A DNA stretch of 40,437 nt from an uncultured Oscillospiraceae bacterium (GCA_944387775.1 CALXGE010000012.1:1-40437); one strand, 5' to 3'. Shown: positions 1 to 8,514, counted from the stretch's first letter. A program made the numbers and translations. The notes: generated by a model not told the origin, from the letters alone.

Positions 1-357
1 GAGCTGGTGAAGAAGATGCAGAAGTCCGGCGCCAAGGCCTACCTGGTGAACACCGGCTGGAACGGCACCGGCAAGCGTATCTCCATCAAGGATACCCGCG
101 GCATCATCGACGCCATTCTGGATGGCTCCATCCTGAAGGCTGAGACCAAGACCATCCCCTACTTCAACCTGGAGGTCCCCACCGCTCTGCCTGGTGTTGA
201 CTCCAACATTCTGGATCCCCGCGACACCTATGCTGATGCCGCTGAGTGGGATGCCAAGGCCAAGGATCTGGCTTCCCGCTTCGTGAAGAACTTTGCCAAG
301 TACACCACCAACGAGTCCGGTAAGGCTCTTGTGGCTGCTGGCCCCAAGGCTGAGTAA
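1..357 (+). CDS. pckA: Phosphoenolpyruvate carboxykinase (ATP), C-terminal part
   Basis: Only the last 118 residues are in the window; the gene begins upstream. PckA interconverts oxaloacetate + ATP with PEP + CO2 + ADP in the cytoplasm. In gut fermenters it often runs in the PEP-carboxylating direction on the way to succinate (family knowledge). The visible part carries the family signature [18 protein letters not shown] near its start, followed by the usual C-terminal lid helices ([23 protein letters not shown]). The stop TAA at 355-357 is followed within 65 bp by a strong bidirectional terminator, so this is probably the last gene of its transcript. Identification is secure; nothing is known of its start or promoter. 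Confidence 0.95.
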   Translation, partial: ELVKKMQKSGAKAYLVNTGWNGTGKRISIKDTRGIIDAILDGSILKAETKTIPYFNLEVPTALPGVDSNILDPRDTYADAAEWDAKAKDLASRFVKNFAKYTTNESGKALVAAGPKAE

Positions 358-414
358 TCTGCCTGTCAAAAGCAAAGCGCTGCCGCACAACAATGCGGCC
401 CCGTTAGAAAAACG

Positions 415-458
415 CAAAAAAGATCGGGACGGCGATGCCGTCCCGATCTTCTTATTTT
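415..458. terminator. Bidirectional intrinsic terminator between pckA and upp
   Basis: A perfect 13-bp stem (421-433 with 437-449, AGATCGGGACGGC) closes a 3-nt loop. It is preceded by a run of A and followed by a T-rich stretch, so it can end the pckA transcript on the plus strand and the upp transcript on the minus strand. Confidence 0.9.
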
Positions 459-474
459 ATTTGTTCCTTCTTTT

Positions 475-1110
475 TTACTTAGTGCCAAAAATACGGTCAC
501 CGGCATCGCCCAGGCCGGGAACAATATAGCCGATCTCATTGAGGTGGCTGTCCACAGCGCCGCAGTAGATATCCACCTCCGGATACTCCTTCTGAAGGCG
601 CTCAATTCCCTCCGGAGCAGCCAGAAGCACCATGAGCTTGATATTGGCGCAGCCGTACTCCTTCATGAAGCCGATGGCAGCAGCGGCAGAACCACCGGTA
701 GCCAGCATGGGATCCACGATGAGAATATCACGGTCAGCCACATCCTTGGGCATCTTGCAGAAGTACTTCACAGGCTCCAAGGTCTCTTCGTTGCGGTACA
801 GGCCGATATGCCCCACGCGGGCAGAAGGCACCATCCGCAGCACGCCGTCCACCAGACCCAGTCCCGCCCGGAGAATAGGCACCACGGCAAACTTCTTACC
901 CTTGAGGGTGGGAGCCATAGTCTTGCCCATGGGAGTCTCCACCTCTTTCTCCGTCAAAGGCAGATCTCTGGTGGCCTCGTAGGTCAGCAGCATGCCGATC
1001 TCAGAGACAATCTCCCGGAAATCCTTGGTGGAGGTGTTCTTATCCCGCAGGATGGTCAGCTTATGAGCTACCAGGGGGTGATCAACAATATGGACTTTTT
1101 CACTGTACAT
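475..1110 (-). CDS. upp: Uracil phosphoribosyltransferase
   Basis: A 211-residue protein of normal family length. It converts uracil + PRPP to UMP + pyrophosphate in pyrimidine salvage. The PRPP-binding loop is clear ([17 protein letters not shown], around residues 130-146), as is the C-terminal uracil-binding segment [13 protein letters not shown]. The ATG start at 1110 has an AAGGGAG ribosome site about 11 bases upstream. It is transcribed alone: a near-consensus promoter lies at 1212-1240, and the terminator shared with pckA lies downstream. Cytoplasmic; no unusual features. Confidence 0.96.
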   Translation of the reverse strand: MYSEKVHIVDHPLVAHKLTILRDKNTSTKDFREIVSEIGMLLTYEATRDLPLTEKEVETPMGKTMAPTLKGKKFAVVPILRAGLGLVDGVLRMVPSARVGHIGLYRNEETLEPVKYFCKMPKDVADRDILIVDPMLATGGSAAAAIGFMKEYGCANIKLMVLLAAPEGIERLQKEYPEVDIYCGAVDSHLNEIGYIVPGLGDAGDRIFGTK

Positions 1111-1211
1111 AGCAATATACTCCCTTTCTTTTGTATGACGGAGCAGAGCGAAATGTCCAGCTATTGGGTTTCTCCCACCTGCACATACTCCATCTTCAAT
1201 TTCCCGGAAGT

Positions 1212-1240
1212 ATTGTACAACAGCGCGTGGAAAAATGCAA
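1212..1240 (-). promoter_or_regulatory. Sigma-A promoter of upp
   Basis: Read on the minus strand, -35 TTGCAT (1235-1240) and -10 TACAAT (1212-1217) are separated by exactly 17 bp, about 100 bp upstream of the upp start codon. It lies in the 154-bp gap between upp and the pyridoxamine kinase gene. Confidence 0.65.
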
Positions 1241-1264
1241 GACGCTGTCGTTCTTCATTTTTGC

Positions 1265-2095
1265 TCAGGACAGCCGCTTTACCAAATAAGGGATGGCGCT
1301 TTCAAACTCCACGCCGTACCACTTGGCTTCAGGAGAAGCCAGGGTCAGCCGGATGCATTCCACCGTGTAATCCGCCGCCAAAGCCAGCACCTCACCCAGA
1401 GACAGTCCCCGCATCAGGCCGCCCACACAGGTAGAGGCAAACACATCACCGGTACCGTGGAAGCTGGCGGGCAGGTGCTCAGCGAAGTAGCTGCCGTACT
1501 CGTCCTTCTCCCGGTCGTAGTACATAACTCCCAGCCGCCCCTTCTCAAAGCTTACGCCGGTGAGAGCCACATAACGGGGCCCCAGCTTGGCCAGGGCCTG
1601 GAGCATTTCCTGGATATAGCTCTCATCATACTCCGTCCGATAGGGTAATCCCGTAAGAAGGCCGGCCTCCGTCAGATTGGGAACGATAAGATCCGCTTTG
1701 GCGCAGACTTTGGCCATCTCAGACGGGAACTCAGGACCAAAAGCAGGATACAGCTTTCCGTTGTCCGCCATCACCGGGTCTACCACGATGAGATTATCTT
1801 TTGTCTTAAAGGCATCAAAGAAAGCGCAGATATCCCCAATCTGCTCCTTGGAAGCCAGATAGCCCGTGTAGATGGCGTCAAAGTGGATATTTTCACTCTT
1901 CCAGTGATCTGCAATGGGACCAATTTGGTCCGTTAAATCCTTGCAGGTGAAGTTCTGAAACATGGTGTGGGTAGACAACACCGCCGTGGGTACAATGGAG
2001 CACTCCACCCCCATGGCGGAGATAATCGGCAGAGCCACTGTGAGGGAACATTTCCCCAGGCAGGAGATGTCCTGAATGCTGACAATACGTTTCAT
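1265..2095 (-). CDS. Pyridoxamine/pyridoxal kinase (ribokinase family)
   Basis: A 276-residue PfkB/ribokinase-type kinase of the pyridoxal kinase branch (PdxK/PdxY-like). It phosphorylates vitamin B6 vamers with ATP to feed PLP salvage. Evidence: N-terminal SIQDISCLGKCSLTVALPI, VVDPVMADNGKLY at the domain hinge, the NLTEAGLLTG segment, and the catalytic anion-hole motif HGTGDVFAS near residue 215. An upstream GTG (2102-2104) is possible, but the AAGGAAG ribosome site sits 8 bases before the ATG at 2093-2095, so that start was chosen. Monocistronic with its own promoter. Clostridial PdxK can also prefer hydroxymethylpyrimidine, so substrate is inferred from family. Confidence 0.85.
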   Translation of the reverse strand: MKRIVSIQDISCLGKCSLTVALPIISAMGVECSIVPTAVLSTHTMFQNFTCKDLTDQIGPIADHWKSENIHFDAIYTGYLASKEQIGDICAFFDAFKTKDNLIVVDPVMADNGKLYPAFGPEFPSEMAKVCAKADLIVPNLTEAGLLTGLPYRTEYDESYIQEMLQALAKLGPRYVALTGVSFEKGRLGVMYYDREKDEYGSYFAEHLPASFHGTGDVFASTCVGGLMRGLSLGEVLALAADYTVECIRLTLASPEAKWYGVEFESAIPYLVKRLS

Positions 2096-2126
2096 GAGCC
2101 GCACTTCCTTTTTATTGCTTTGCTGT

Positions 2127-2155
2127 AGTATAGCAGGGAAACTGGTCCCATCAAA
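2127..2155 (-). promoter_or_regulatory. Promoter of pyridoxamine kinase gene
   Basis: On the minus strand a TATACT -10 (2127-2132) lies 17 bp from TTTGAT (2150-2155), or 16 bp from TTGATG, about 30 bp upstream of the start codon. Confidence 0.55.
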
Positions 2156-2208
2156 GTATCAGATATATTATTTCTAATAGGATCAGATTTTCTTGTATCC
2201 AACAATAC

Positions 2209-2245
2209 AAAAAAGCACCCCGGGACAAAAATATCCCGGGGTGCT
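2209..2245 (-). terminator. Terminator of the tsaE-tsaB operon
   Basis: A 12-bp perfect stem (2214-2225 with 2234-2245, AGCACCCCGGGA) is followed on the minus strand by a run of T (2209-2214 read in reverse). It lies 40 bp after the tsaB stop codon. Confidence 0.85.
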
Positions 2246-2284
2246 GTAAAATCATGTCGTCGGCTTCAATGGAAAAAACATCCA

Positions 2285-2986
2285 TCATCCCTGATTCAGT
2301 CTTGCCAGCCGCTCCCGCTCCGCCTGGCTCAAGCGGAGATACACCGGAGCCAAATCCTGAGCGGACACCTGTCCCTCCTGCCCCAGTCGCTCCGCCGCCA
2401 TAGCAACGCCTACAGCGCTTTGAAGCCGCAGGTGGGCCGGTGCAGCCTGACAGGCAATTCCCTGTTCCGTCAGAAAATCCGTGCACAGCTTCCAGCCGTC
2501 CCCTACCACGGTAATCGGGCCGTGGATGTGATGCAGCTCCTCCGCCGCCTCCGCCAGAGAGATGGCCCGGTCAGGGCAGAGGCGCTTCAGCGTCCCCTCC
2601 CCGGCCTCAAAAATCGCATTATAAATCTGCTGCCGACGGGCATCCATCGCGCAGACAATCGTTCCCGTCATATGAGCCAGCGGCCAGGCCATGGCCTCCA
2701 GGGTGGACACCCCGATGCAGGGTTTATCCGCAGCCCAGGCCAAACCTTTCACCGCAGCGATACCGATGCGCAGCCCGGTAAAGGAGCCAGGGCCCGCCGC
2801 CACCGCAATGGCGTCCATATCCGAAAGGGTCAACTCGCTGTTTTTCAGCATGTCCTCCACCATGGGCATCAAGGTCCGGCTGTGGGTAAGGCCGGTAGCC
2901 TGCCAGGCAGTGGCCAGGGGCATACCCTCCTGCAGCACTGCGCAGGAGGCCGCCTTTGCGGTAGTCTCCAGTGCCAGGATCATCAT
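2285..2986 (-). CDS. tsaB: tRNA N6-threonylcarbamoyladenosine synthesis protein TsaB
   Basis: TsaB is the non-catalytic ASKHA-fold partner of TsaD in making t6A37 on ANN-decoding tRNAs; it acts with TsaC, TsaD and TsaE in the cytoplasm. The protein is 233 residues. It begins MMILALETTAKAASCAVL and carries the family signatures GPGSFTGLRIGIAAVKGLA and MDARRQQIYNA. The start chosen is the ATG at 2986, which overlaps the tsaE stop in an ATGA and has an AGGGGGTG ribosome site just upstream. A longer reading frame would add 11 residues with no support. tsaD and rimI, often neighbours, are absent here. Confidence 0.93.
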   Translation of the reverse strand: MMILALETTAKAASCAVLQEGMPLATAWQATGLTHSRTLMPMVEDMLKNSELTLSDMDAIAVAAGPGSFTGLRIGIAAVKGLAWAADKPCIGVSTLEAMAWPLAHMTGTIVCAMDARRQQIYNAIFEAGEGTLKRLCPDRAISLAEAAEELHHIHGPITVVGDGWKLCTDFLTEQGIACQAAPAHLRLQSAVGVAMAAERLGQEGQVSAQDLAPVYLRLSQAERERLARLNQG

Positions 2987-3408
2987 TGGGACACCCCCTC
3001 TATCGTAATACGCCGCCAATCCTCGCAGTCCGGGCAGCGGCAGATGGTAACGGTAACACAGTCCGGCGGCAGCGCCTCTGGAAAGCTTTCACTCCACTCC
3101 ACAGCACATACGCCGCCCCGGTTGAGATAATCCTCCCAGCCGATATCCCACAGCTCCTCCTCATCCCCCAAGCGGTAGAGGTCAAAGTGAAACAGAGGAA
3201 TTTCCCCCTCATACTCGTTGACAATGGTGAACGTGGGGCTGGTCACTCGCCCCGCACAGCCCAGTCCTCGGGCTAGTCCCCGGGTAAAAGCAGTCTTCCC
3301 CGCCCCCAGGTCTCCCCGGTAGGCCACCACATCCCCCGCCTTGAGCTGTCGGGCCAGGGATGCCCCCAGGGCCTCTGTCTCCTGTTCGCTGTGAGAGAGA
3401 TACTCCAT
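2983..3408 (-). CDS. tsaE: tRNA t6A biosynthesis ATPase TsaE
   Basis: A 141-residue P-loop ATPase that drives turnover of the TsaBD complex in t6A tRNA modification. Walker A is visible (RGDLGAGKTAFTRG, around residue 33), then the SPTF switch segment, HFDLYRL, and the Walker B-like AVEWSE near the C-terminal third. The frame is open for 31 further codons upstream, but they are hydrophobic and unlike the family. The ATG at 3408 has a GGAGG ribosome site 7 bases upstream and gives the normal length. First gene of a two-gene operon with tsaB (4-bp overlap). Confidence 0.93.
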   Translation of the reverse strand: MEYLSHSEQETEALGASLARQLKAGDVVAYRGDLGAGKTAFTRGLARGLGCAGRVTSPTFTIVNEYEGEIPLFHFDLYRLGDEEELWDIGWEDYLNRGGVCAVEWSESFPEALPPDCVTVTICRCPDCEDWRRITIEGVSQ

Positions 3409-3440
3409 TGCCACGCCTCCATCCTCATACTCGACAAAAT

Positions 3441-3469
3441 AGTATACCACGGAATATAGACTCTGGAAA
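3441..3469 (-). promoter_or_regulatory. Promoter of tsaE-tsaB
   Basis: On the minus strand TTTCCA (3464-3469) and TATACT (3441-3446) are spaced by 17 bp, about 35 bp upstream of the tsaE start. It is back to back with the rodA-like promoter. Confidence 0.6.
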
Positions 3470-3503
3470 GAGGAACATAGTGAAAAAATGAAAAAAACCA
3501 CGG

Positions 3504-3532
3504 TTTACAGAATATGGCTTGTGTGGTACACT
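3504..3532 (+). promoter_or_regulatory. Promoter of the RodA/FtsW-family gene
   Basis: TTTACA (3504-3509), a 17-bp spacer and TACACT (3527-3532). The expected transcript start near 3539 leaves a short leader before the ribosome site at 3550. Confidence 0.65.
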
Positions 3533-3563
3533 TATTGTGGTTTGATATGAGGAGGTGACGCCA

Positions 3564-4724
3564 TTGTCCATCTTTGCCCAGATCCTGGGCGCCATCAAAT
3601 ATATTGTAAAAAAGGCAGATATGGTGCTGCTGGGCCTGAGTCTGGTGGCCACTATTTATGGTCTTGTCCTCATCGCCAGCGCCACCAACTACACCAACAG
3701 TTACCGGGACGTCATCGTCCAGGGGGCGGCGGCAGTCATCGGATTGTTTGCCTATTTCATCTTTTCCGCGCTGGATGTGGAACACTACTCCGAAAAGTGG
3801 AAATGGTTTTTTCTCTTCAACCTGGGCTTTATTGCCTTGCTGCTCACCCCGCTGGGGACGGGAAAATACGGCAATAAATCCTGGCTCACCGCCTCCTGGC
3901 TGCCTACCAGCATTCAGCCTTCGGAGATTGTGAAGCTGACCTTTACGATCCTGCTGGCCCGGCAAATGGCCTGGTTCCGCGACAACCGGAAAATGCGGGG
4001 CTTTGATTCCCTCTTCTGGCCGGCGGCCCATGCGGGACTGATGTTCGTATGGATCGTGGCCATCTCTTCCGATGCCGGCAGCGGCTTGGTGTATCTCATG
4101 ATCTACGCCGGCATGGCGCTGGCCGCCGGCCTTGCCTGGTACTGGTTTGTGGCGGGTCTCAGCATTATGGGTATAGGCATCGGTGCACTGGTCCTGCTGG
4201 AGAAATTACCCAGCCATATGATGCAGCGGTTTATTGTCCTTTTCGACCACAGCTACAACCCTGATGGGGTTGGCTGGCAGCAGACCCGGAGCCTTATGGC
4301 TATCGGCTCCGGCGGGCTCTTCGGTCAGGGGCTTTTCAACGGCATCCAGACCCAGTCCTCCTTCGCGGAGAACCTGCCGGAGCGGCAGACCGACTTCATC
4401 TTCGCCGTGTGCGGGGAGGAGCTGGGTATGGTGGGATGCCTCGCTATCATTATTCTGGAGTTTCTGCTGGTCTGGCGCTGTTTCCAGACCGCCCGGATTG
4501 CCAAGGGCACCATGGGCAGCCTCATCTGCGTAGGGTTCGGCACCATGCTGATTTTCCAGACCGTGGAAAACATCGGCATGTGCCTGTTTGTCATGCCAGT
4601 CATCGGTCTGACGCTTCCCTTCTTCAGCTCCGGCGGCAGCTCCATTGTCACCCTCTATGCCGCCATGGGCATCGTCTCCGGCGTCCGCAGTCGCTCCCTG
4701 CCGGACTGGCTGCGAAAAACGTGA
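3564..4724 (+). CDS. RodA/FtsW/SpoVE-family peptidoglycan glycosyltransferase
   Basis: A 386-residue polytopic SEDS protein with about ten membrane segments. SEDS proteins polymerise lipid II into glycan strands with a class B PBP partner at the cytoplasmic membrane. Family signatures seen: SWLPTSIQPSEIVKLTF, YNPDGVGWQQTRSLMAIGSG, the periplasmic loop NLPERQTDFIFAVCGEELG, and the C-terminal LPFFSSGGSS. A GTG at 3555 lies inside the AGGAGGTG ribosome site (3550-3557), so the TTG at 3564, 6 bases downstream, is the likely start. No mreBCD or pbp2 gene is adjacent, so a RodA versus FtsW or SpoVE role cannot be decided; the short termini suit RodA slightly better. Confidence 0.9.
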   Translation: MSIFAQILGAIKYIVKKADMVLLGLSLVATIYGLVLIASATNYTNSYRDVIVQGAAAVIGLFAYFIFSALDVEHYSEKWKWFFLFNLGFIALLLTPLGTGKYGNKSWLTASWLPTSIQPSEIVKLTFTILLARQMAWFRDNRKMRGFDSLFWPAAHAGLMFVWIVAISSDAGSGLVYLMIYAGMALAAGLAWYWFVAGLSIMGIGIGALVLLEKLPSHMMQRFIVLFDHSYNPDGVGWQQTRSLMAIGSGGLFGQGLFNGIQTQSSFAENLPERQTDFIFAVCGEELGMVGCLAIIILEFLLVWRCFQTARIAKGTMGSLICVGFGTMLIFQTVENIGMCLFVMPVIGLTLPFFSSGGSSIVTLYAAMGIVSGVRSRSLPDWLRKT

Positions 4725-4749
4725 CTCCTCCCCTTCTGCAGAAAACAAA

Positions 4750-4785
4750 AGCGCCGTCCGGGCAATAGCCCGGACGGCGTTCCGT
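4750..4785. terminator. Bidirectional terminator between the SEDS gene and the AI-2E exporter
   Basis: A 12-bp perfect stem (4752-4763 with 4768-4779, CGCCGTCCGGGC) with an AATA loop. On the minus side it is followed by TTTTG; on the plus side the tract is weaker. It serves two convergent genes. Confidence 0.85.
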
Positions 4786-4793
4786 TATCTTCT

Positions 4794-5969
4794 CTATTTT
4801 ACCCGGATGTTCTTCTCCCGCAGCCGCTTGTAAACAAACTCCCGGAACAGCGTGTAGATCACTGAGGTCAGAGGGATAAATAACAGCATTCCCAACACGC
4901 CCATGAGACTACCGCCTACTGTGACAGCAAAAAGTACCCAGATAGAAGGAAGGCCCACAGAGCTGCCTACCACGTGGGGATAGATAAGGTTTCCCTCCAC
5001 CTGCTGGAGAATCAGGAACATGATTACAAAGATCAGCGCCTGCATGGGGGAAACCATCAAAATGAGAAACGCGCCCACACCACAGCCGATGAATGCACCC
5101 ACAATGGGGATCAGGGCCGTCACCGCAATCAGACATCCTACCAGCAGAGCGTAGGGCATCTTCAGGATGGACATGGCCACAAAAAACATGGTGCCCAAAA
5201 TCACAGCTTCCATGCACTGACCGGTAATGAAGCTGGAAAACACGCGATGGCTGAGGCTGCACACAGAGATGATCTGCTCCGCCGCCTGCTTGGGCAGCAG
5301 GGCAAAAAGCGCCTTGCGGCACTGAAGGCCCAGTTTCTCCTTCTGCAGCAGGATATAGCAGGCAAAAACAAAGGCAATGAAGGAGGACGTGAGCACGCTG
5401 ACCATACTCTTTGCAGCAGAAATAGTGGAGTTGAGCACATCTCCCGCACCATTGCGCAGGAAGTCCGCCACACCGGAAAGAATAGATTCCCAGTCGATGG
5501 AACGCCAGTCAATGGTGAGGTTTTCCAGCCAGGTCACAATCTGGGGATTGTTGGCAAACTGACCCTCCGCCCACAGGAGAGCTTTGGTCACCGCAGCCTG
5601 AATGGTGACAGAGAGCCCGGCAATGGTCTCCGTCAGTTCCGGCACTACCACCCATACCAGCAGCATCACCACCAAGGCCACTACTACAAATGTCAAAAGC
5701 AGGCTCAGTACCCGCACCAGTCCTTTGGGCAGCCGCTCCTTTCCTCGCTTGTCCTTTCCCGCCCAGGCGAAAACATTCCGCTCCAGAAAGCGCATGGGCA
5801 CATTTAAGATGAAAGCCAGAGCGGCTCCTCCCAGGAAGGGAGACAGCAGTTCCACCAAAAAGCGCAGAGACGCAGCCACACCGTCAATCCACTGGAAAGC
5901 TGTAAATGCCAAAGCGGCAAAAGCGATCAGCAGCAGTAATTTCTTCATTGTTGTCCGGGAAATCTCCAT
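4794..5969 (-). CDS. AI-2E family transporter (PerM/YtvI-like)
   Basis: A 391-residue membrane protein of the AI-2 exporter superfamily. Members have been linked to autoinducer-2 export, sodium/proton antiport and spore formation (YtvI), so the substrate cannot be named. The layout is typical: two N-terminal helices (residues 9-60), a soluble amphipathic region (about 125-200), then five or six helices. The family C-terminal signature is present around IPIVGAFIGCGVGAFLILM, LQQVEGNLIYPHVVGSSVGL and GVLGMLLFIPLTSVIYTL. The ATG at 5969 follows GGAGG by five bases. It has its own promoter at 6079-6107. No unusual residues. Confidence 0.9.
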   Translation of the reverse strand: MEISRTTMKKLLLLIAFAALAFTAFQWIDGVAASLRFLVELLSPFLGGAALAFILNVPMRFLERNVFAWAGKDKRGKERLPKGLVRVLSLLLTFVVVALVVMLLVWVVVPELTETIAGLSVTIQAAVTKALLWAEGQFANNPQIVTWLENLTIDWRSIDWESILSGVADFLRNGAGDVLNSTISAAKSMVSVLTSSFIAFVFACYILLQKEKLGLQCRKALFALLPKQAAEQIISVCSLSHRVFSSFITGQCMEAVILGTMFFVAMSILKMPYALLVGCLIAVTALIPIVGAFIGCGVGAFLILMVSPMQALIFVIMFLILQQVEGNLIYPHVVGSSVGLPSIWVLFAVTVGGSLMGVLGMLLFIPLTSVIYTLFREFVYKRLREKNIRVK

Positions 5970-6078
5970 ATCGACCTCCGTGCGCCCCAGGGCGCGGCAG
6001 TTTAGGGGAACACCGGCCTCTCCGGCATCCCATTTCTAGGCTCGCCTGTTTTTTATCCCACAGGCGCCTGTCCTCTCT

Positions 6079-6107
6079 ATCCTATCCTGTTCCCTCTCCC
6101 CCGTCAA
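6079..6107 (-). promoter_or_regulatory. Promoter of the AI-2E family gene
   Basis: On the minus strand TTGACG (6102-6107), a 17-bp spacer and TAGGAT (6079-6084). The roughly 100-nt leader contains the short palindrome ACAGGCGCCTGT. Confidence 0.55.
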
Positions 6108-6225
6108 GTATAGGACACATTAATTTTTTGAGAGAGCAGAATGGAATATCTCCACCTACTTTATTTCTCGATCGGGGTATGCTATACTGAAGCAAAATTA
6201 TACTTCCTTGCTATGGGAGGCATTC

Positions 6226-7830
6226 ATGAGCAAGAACTTTCACCGAGACTACGCCGACAGCGTAGGCCATTTCTGTCAGAGCCTGCCGCCGGAGCTGGGG
6301 ATCACCACCCAGGCAGTAGACGCCTACTTCCGGGCCTGTGCCCTCTATCTCTGGTCCGGCTCTCCCGGCCAGGGCGGCGGCCTCGCCGGTATCAGCCAGA
6401 TCTACACGGATCATCCGGTTCGATTCACCGCCGGGCAGTTTGACAAGGCCATGGCCTACTACCGGAACAATCCCGGTTATACAGTGGGCGTGCCGGAGTT
6501 TTTCCAAAAGCTGGCGGAAGATGACGCCCGCCGAGGGGAAAGCCGCAGCCGCACCTTCGCGGAGATCCAGAAGAACCTTTTAATGCTCTGCGCTGCCTGC
6601 GACGGCAGCTTCTCCTTCTCCGAAAGCAAGCGGATCACCACCCTGTACGACCAACTGGTCACTGTCTGCGACAAGGCAGGCGTACCGCCGGTGACACTTA
6701 CCCCGGGGCCGGAGCACTACCTCGGTACAGCCCGCCGCTCCCCGGAGGTATCCGCCAAGGAACTCAACGACATAATGGACGAGTTTAGCCAGGTTCTATC
6801 CCGGGACAAGTCCCGCAGTCTTTACAACGACTTTTTCGGCACGCCGTCTGAACCCATGCGCAGCCCCCTGGATCCCTTGCCGGTGAAGGAGGAGGACGTG
6901 CCGCCTCCCCCGCCTGAGACAACCACACCGCAGGAGCCAGCACCGGAGGAGGAATCTCCCAAGCCCACCCTGGAGGAGGCTATGGCGGAACTGAATGCCC
7001 TTATCGGCCTGGAGGCGGTAAAAAAAGACGTAGACAGCTTAGTGAACCTGGTGAAGGTCCGCACCCTGCGGAAGGAGCGGGGCCTCAAGTGCCCGGATCT
7101 GTCTCTCCACCTGGTGTTCTCCGGTAACCCCGGCACCGGCAAGACCACGGTGGCCCGGATCATCGGCAAGATCTTCAGCGCCCTGGGCCTTCTCAGCAAG
7201 GGCCATCTGGTAGAGGTGGACCGCAGCGGTCTGGTGGCGGGCTACGTGGGGCAGACCGCCATCAAGACCCAGGAGGTCATTCAAAAGGCCCTAGGCGGCG
7301 TTCTGTTCATCGACGAGGCCTATTCCCTGGCTCCGGAGAACGCCGACAAGGACTTTGGCCAGGAGGCCATCGACACCATCCTCAAGGCCATGGAGGACCA
7401 CCGGGACGACTTTGTGGTGATCGTGGCAGGGTACGCCAGCCTTATGCCCCGGTTCATTGACAGCAATCCGGGCCTCAAATCCCGGTTCAACAAATACCTC
7501 TTCTTCGAGGACTACAATGGAGCACAGCTCTACGATATTTTCCTCGCCCGGGTGAAGAGCAACGACTACCGGTTGGATGACGGCGCCGCCCAGGCGATCC
7601 GGGAACACCTGGAGGAGCTCTACGAGGACCGGGACGAAAACTTCGGCAACGCCCGGGACGTCCGAAATCTGTTCGAGCGGATCGTGGCCAACCAGGCCAA
7701 CCGGGTAGCGGCTCTGGAGTCCCCTTCTGATGAGGACATTCTCACCATTACCACAGCAGATCTGGAAGGACTGGTGGATCTGCCCCTTACCGGAGAGTCT
7801 GCCACCGATAAAACAGAAGCAGAGGAGTGA
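6226..7830 (+). CDS. CbxX/CfqX-type AAA+ ATPase with TerB-like N-terminal domain
   Basis: A 534-residue cytoplasmic protein in three parts. Residues about 1-200 include a TerB-like helical segment (LLMLCAACDGSFSFSESKRI, near 115-135). A Pro/Glu-rich linker spans about 205-245. The C-terminal AAA+ domain is of the CbxX/CfqX (rubisco activase-like, SpoVK) group. Walker A is GNPGTGKTT (about 298-306) and Walker B is VLFIDEAYSL (about 356-365), with the sensor and arginine-finger region in FIDSNPGLKSRFNKYLFF. Such ATPases remodel protein partners; the partner here is unknown. The ATG at 6226 has GGGAGG upstream; an earlier in-frame start at 6208 has no ribosome site. It faces the next gene tail to tail with only 6 bp between stops. 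Confidence 0.87.
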   Translation: MSKNFHRDYADSVGHFCQSLPPELGITTQAVDAYFRACALYLWSGSPGQGGGLAGISQIYTDHPVRFTAGQFDKAMAYYRNNPGYTVGVPEFFQKLAEDDARRGESRSRTFAEIQKNLLMLCAACDGSFSFSESKRITTLYDQLVTVCDKAGVPPVTLTPGPEHYLGTARRSPEVSAKELNDIMDEFSQVLSRDKSRSLYNDFFGTPSEPMRSPLDPLPVKEEDVPPPPPETTTPQEPAPEEESPKPTLEEAMAELNALIGLEAVKKDVDSLVNLVKVRTLRKERGLKCPDLSLHLVFSGNPGTGKTTVARIIGKIFSALGLLSKGHLVEVDRSGLVAGYVGQTAIKTQEVIQKALGGVLFIDEAYSLAPENADKDFGQEAIDTILKAMEDHRDDFVVIVAGYASLMPRFIDSNPGLKSRFNKYLFFEDYNGAQLYDIFLARVKSNDYRLDDGAAQAIREHLEELYEDRDENFGNARDVRNLFERIVANQANRVAALESPSDEDILTITTADLEGLVDLPLTGESATDKTEAEE

Positions 7831-7846
7831 CGGCTGTCACTCCTCT
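7821..7846. terminator. Perfect hairpin spanning both convergent stop codons
   Basis: An 11-bp perfect inverted repeat (AGAGGAGTGAC, 7821-7831 with 7836-7846, loop GGCT) contains the TGA of the AAA+ gene and the TGA of the opposing TIM-barrel gene. No T-run follows on either strand, so it may act as a weak terminator or mRNA end-protecting hairpin. Confidence 0.5.
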
Positions 7847-8514
7847 GTGGTATATCTGGCCCGATAGCGCCGCATGCTCTCGGCAAACAGGGATCCATTG
7901 GTGGGCGGCGTATAGGTGATAGCATTGGCTCCGGCATGGATGGTCTCCATGATGCTCTCATCGGTGGGGCCGCCGGTGGCGATGATGGGGATGTCGGGAA
8001 ACTCACTGCGGATCTTCCGCACGATCTCCGGCGTCTGGGCAGCACCGGACACATTGAGAATATCCGCTCCGCTGGCAATCCGTTTTCCCACATCCATCTG
8101 GCTGGAAACAATGGTGGCAATCACCGGAATGTCCACCACATCCTTGATCTGGGCAATCGTTTCATCGGCAATCGGTGCGTTCACAACCACACCGAAGGCC
8201 CCCTGGTGCTCAGCGTAGGTGGCCAGACGCACGCTGCGCCGCCCGTTGGTCACGCCGCCGCCCACACCTACAAATACCGGCACGTCGGACACGCTGATAA
8301 TAGCCTGAGCGATGCTGGGCTGAGGGGTAAAAGGATAGACGGCAATGATGGCGTCACCGTTGATGTTCTTGATGATGGCCACATCCGTGGAAAACACCAG
8401 GGACTTGATCCGGCGGCCAAAAATCCGGATACCGGTGCACTCAGCGATGCACTGGGGCACCTCCACCAGATGGCTGCGCAATGTGCCGCTATAAGAAGGT
8501 ACGATCTTTTGCAC
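7837..8514 (-). CDS. TIM-barrel protein of unknown function
   Basis: A 225-residue protein with a (beta/alpha)8 pattern. Strands end in DVPVFVGVGGGVTNG, GVVVNAPI, IPVIATIVSS, GADILNVSGA, IPIIATGGPT and NAITYTPPTN. The late GG and TYTPP segments resemble the phosphate-binding loops of thiamine-phosphate-synthase, KDPG-aldolase and IMPDH-like barrels. The protein belongs to a conserved clostridial family often labelled hydrolase without experimental support; I do not assign a reaction. The start is GTG at 8514, nine bases after GGAAAGGAG. It is transcribed from its own promoter (8592-8620) through a leader of about 70 nt containing a GCCGC/GCGGC hairpin. Confidence 0.7.
   Translation of the reverse strand: MQKIVPSYSGTLRSHLVEVPQCIAECTGIRIFGRRIKSLVFSTDVAIIKNINGDAIIAVYPFTPQPSIAQAIISVSDVPVFVGVGGGVTNGRRSVRLATYAEHQGAFGVVVNAPIADETIAQIKDVVDIPVIATIVSSQMDVGKRIASGADILNVSGAAQTPEIVRKIRSEFPDIPIIATGGPTDESIMETIHAGANAITYTPPTNGSLFAESMRRYRARYTTEE

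Noticed and set aside
544..1434. Long plus-strand open frame across upp and the pyridoxamine kinase gene
   Set aside because: It is antisense to two clear genes, has His/Gln/Arg-rich shadow-like composition and no ribosome site.
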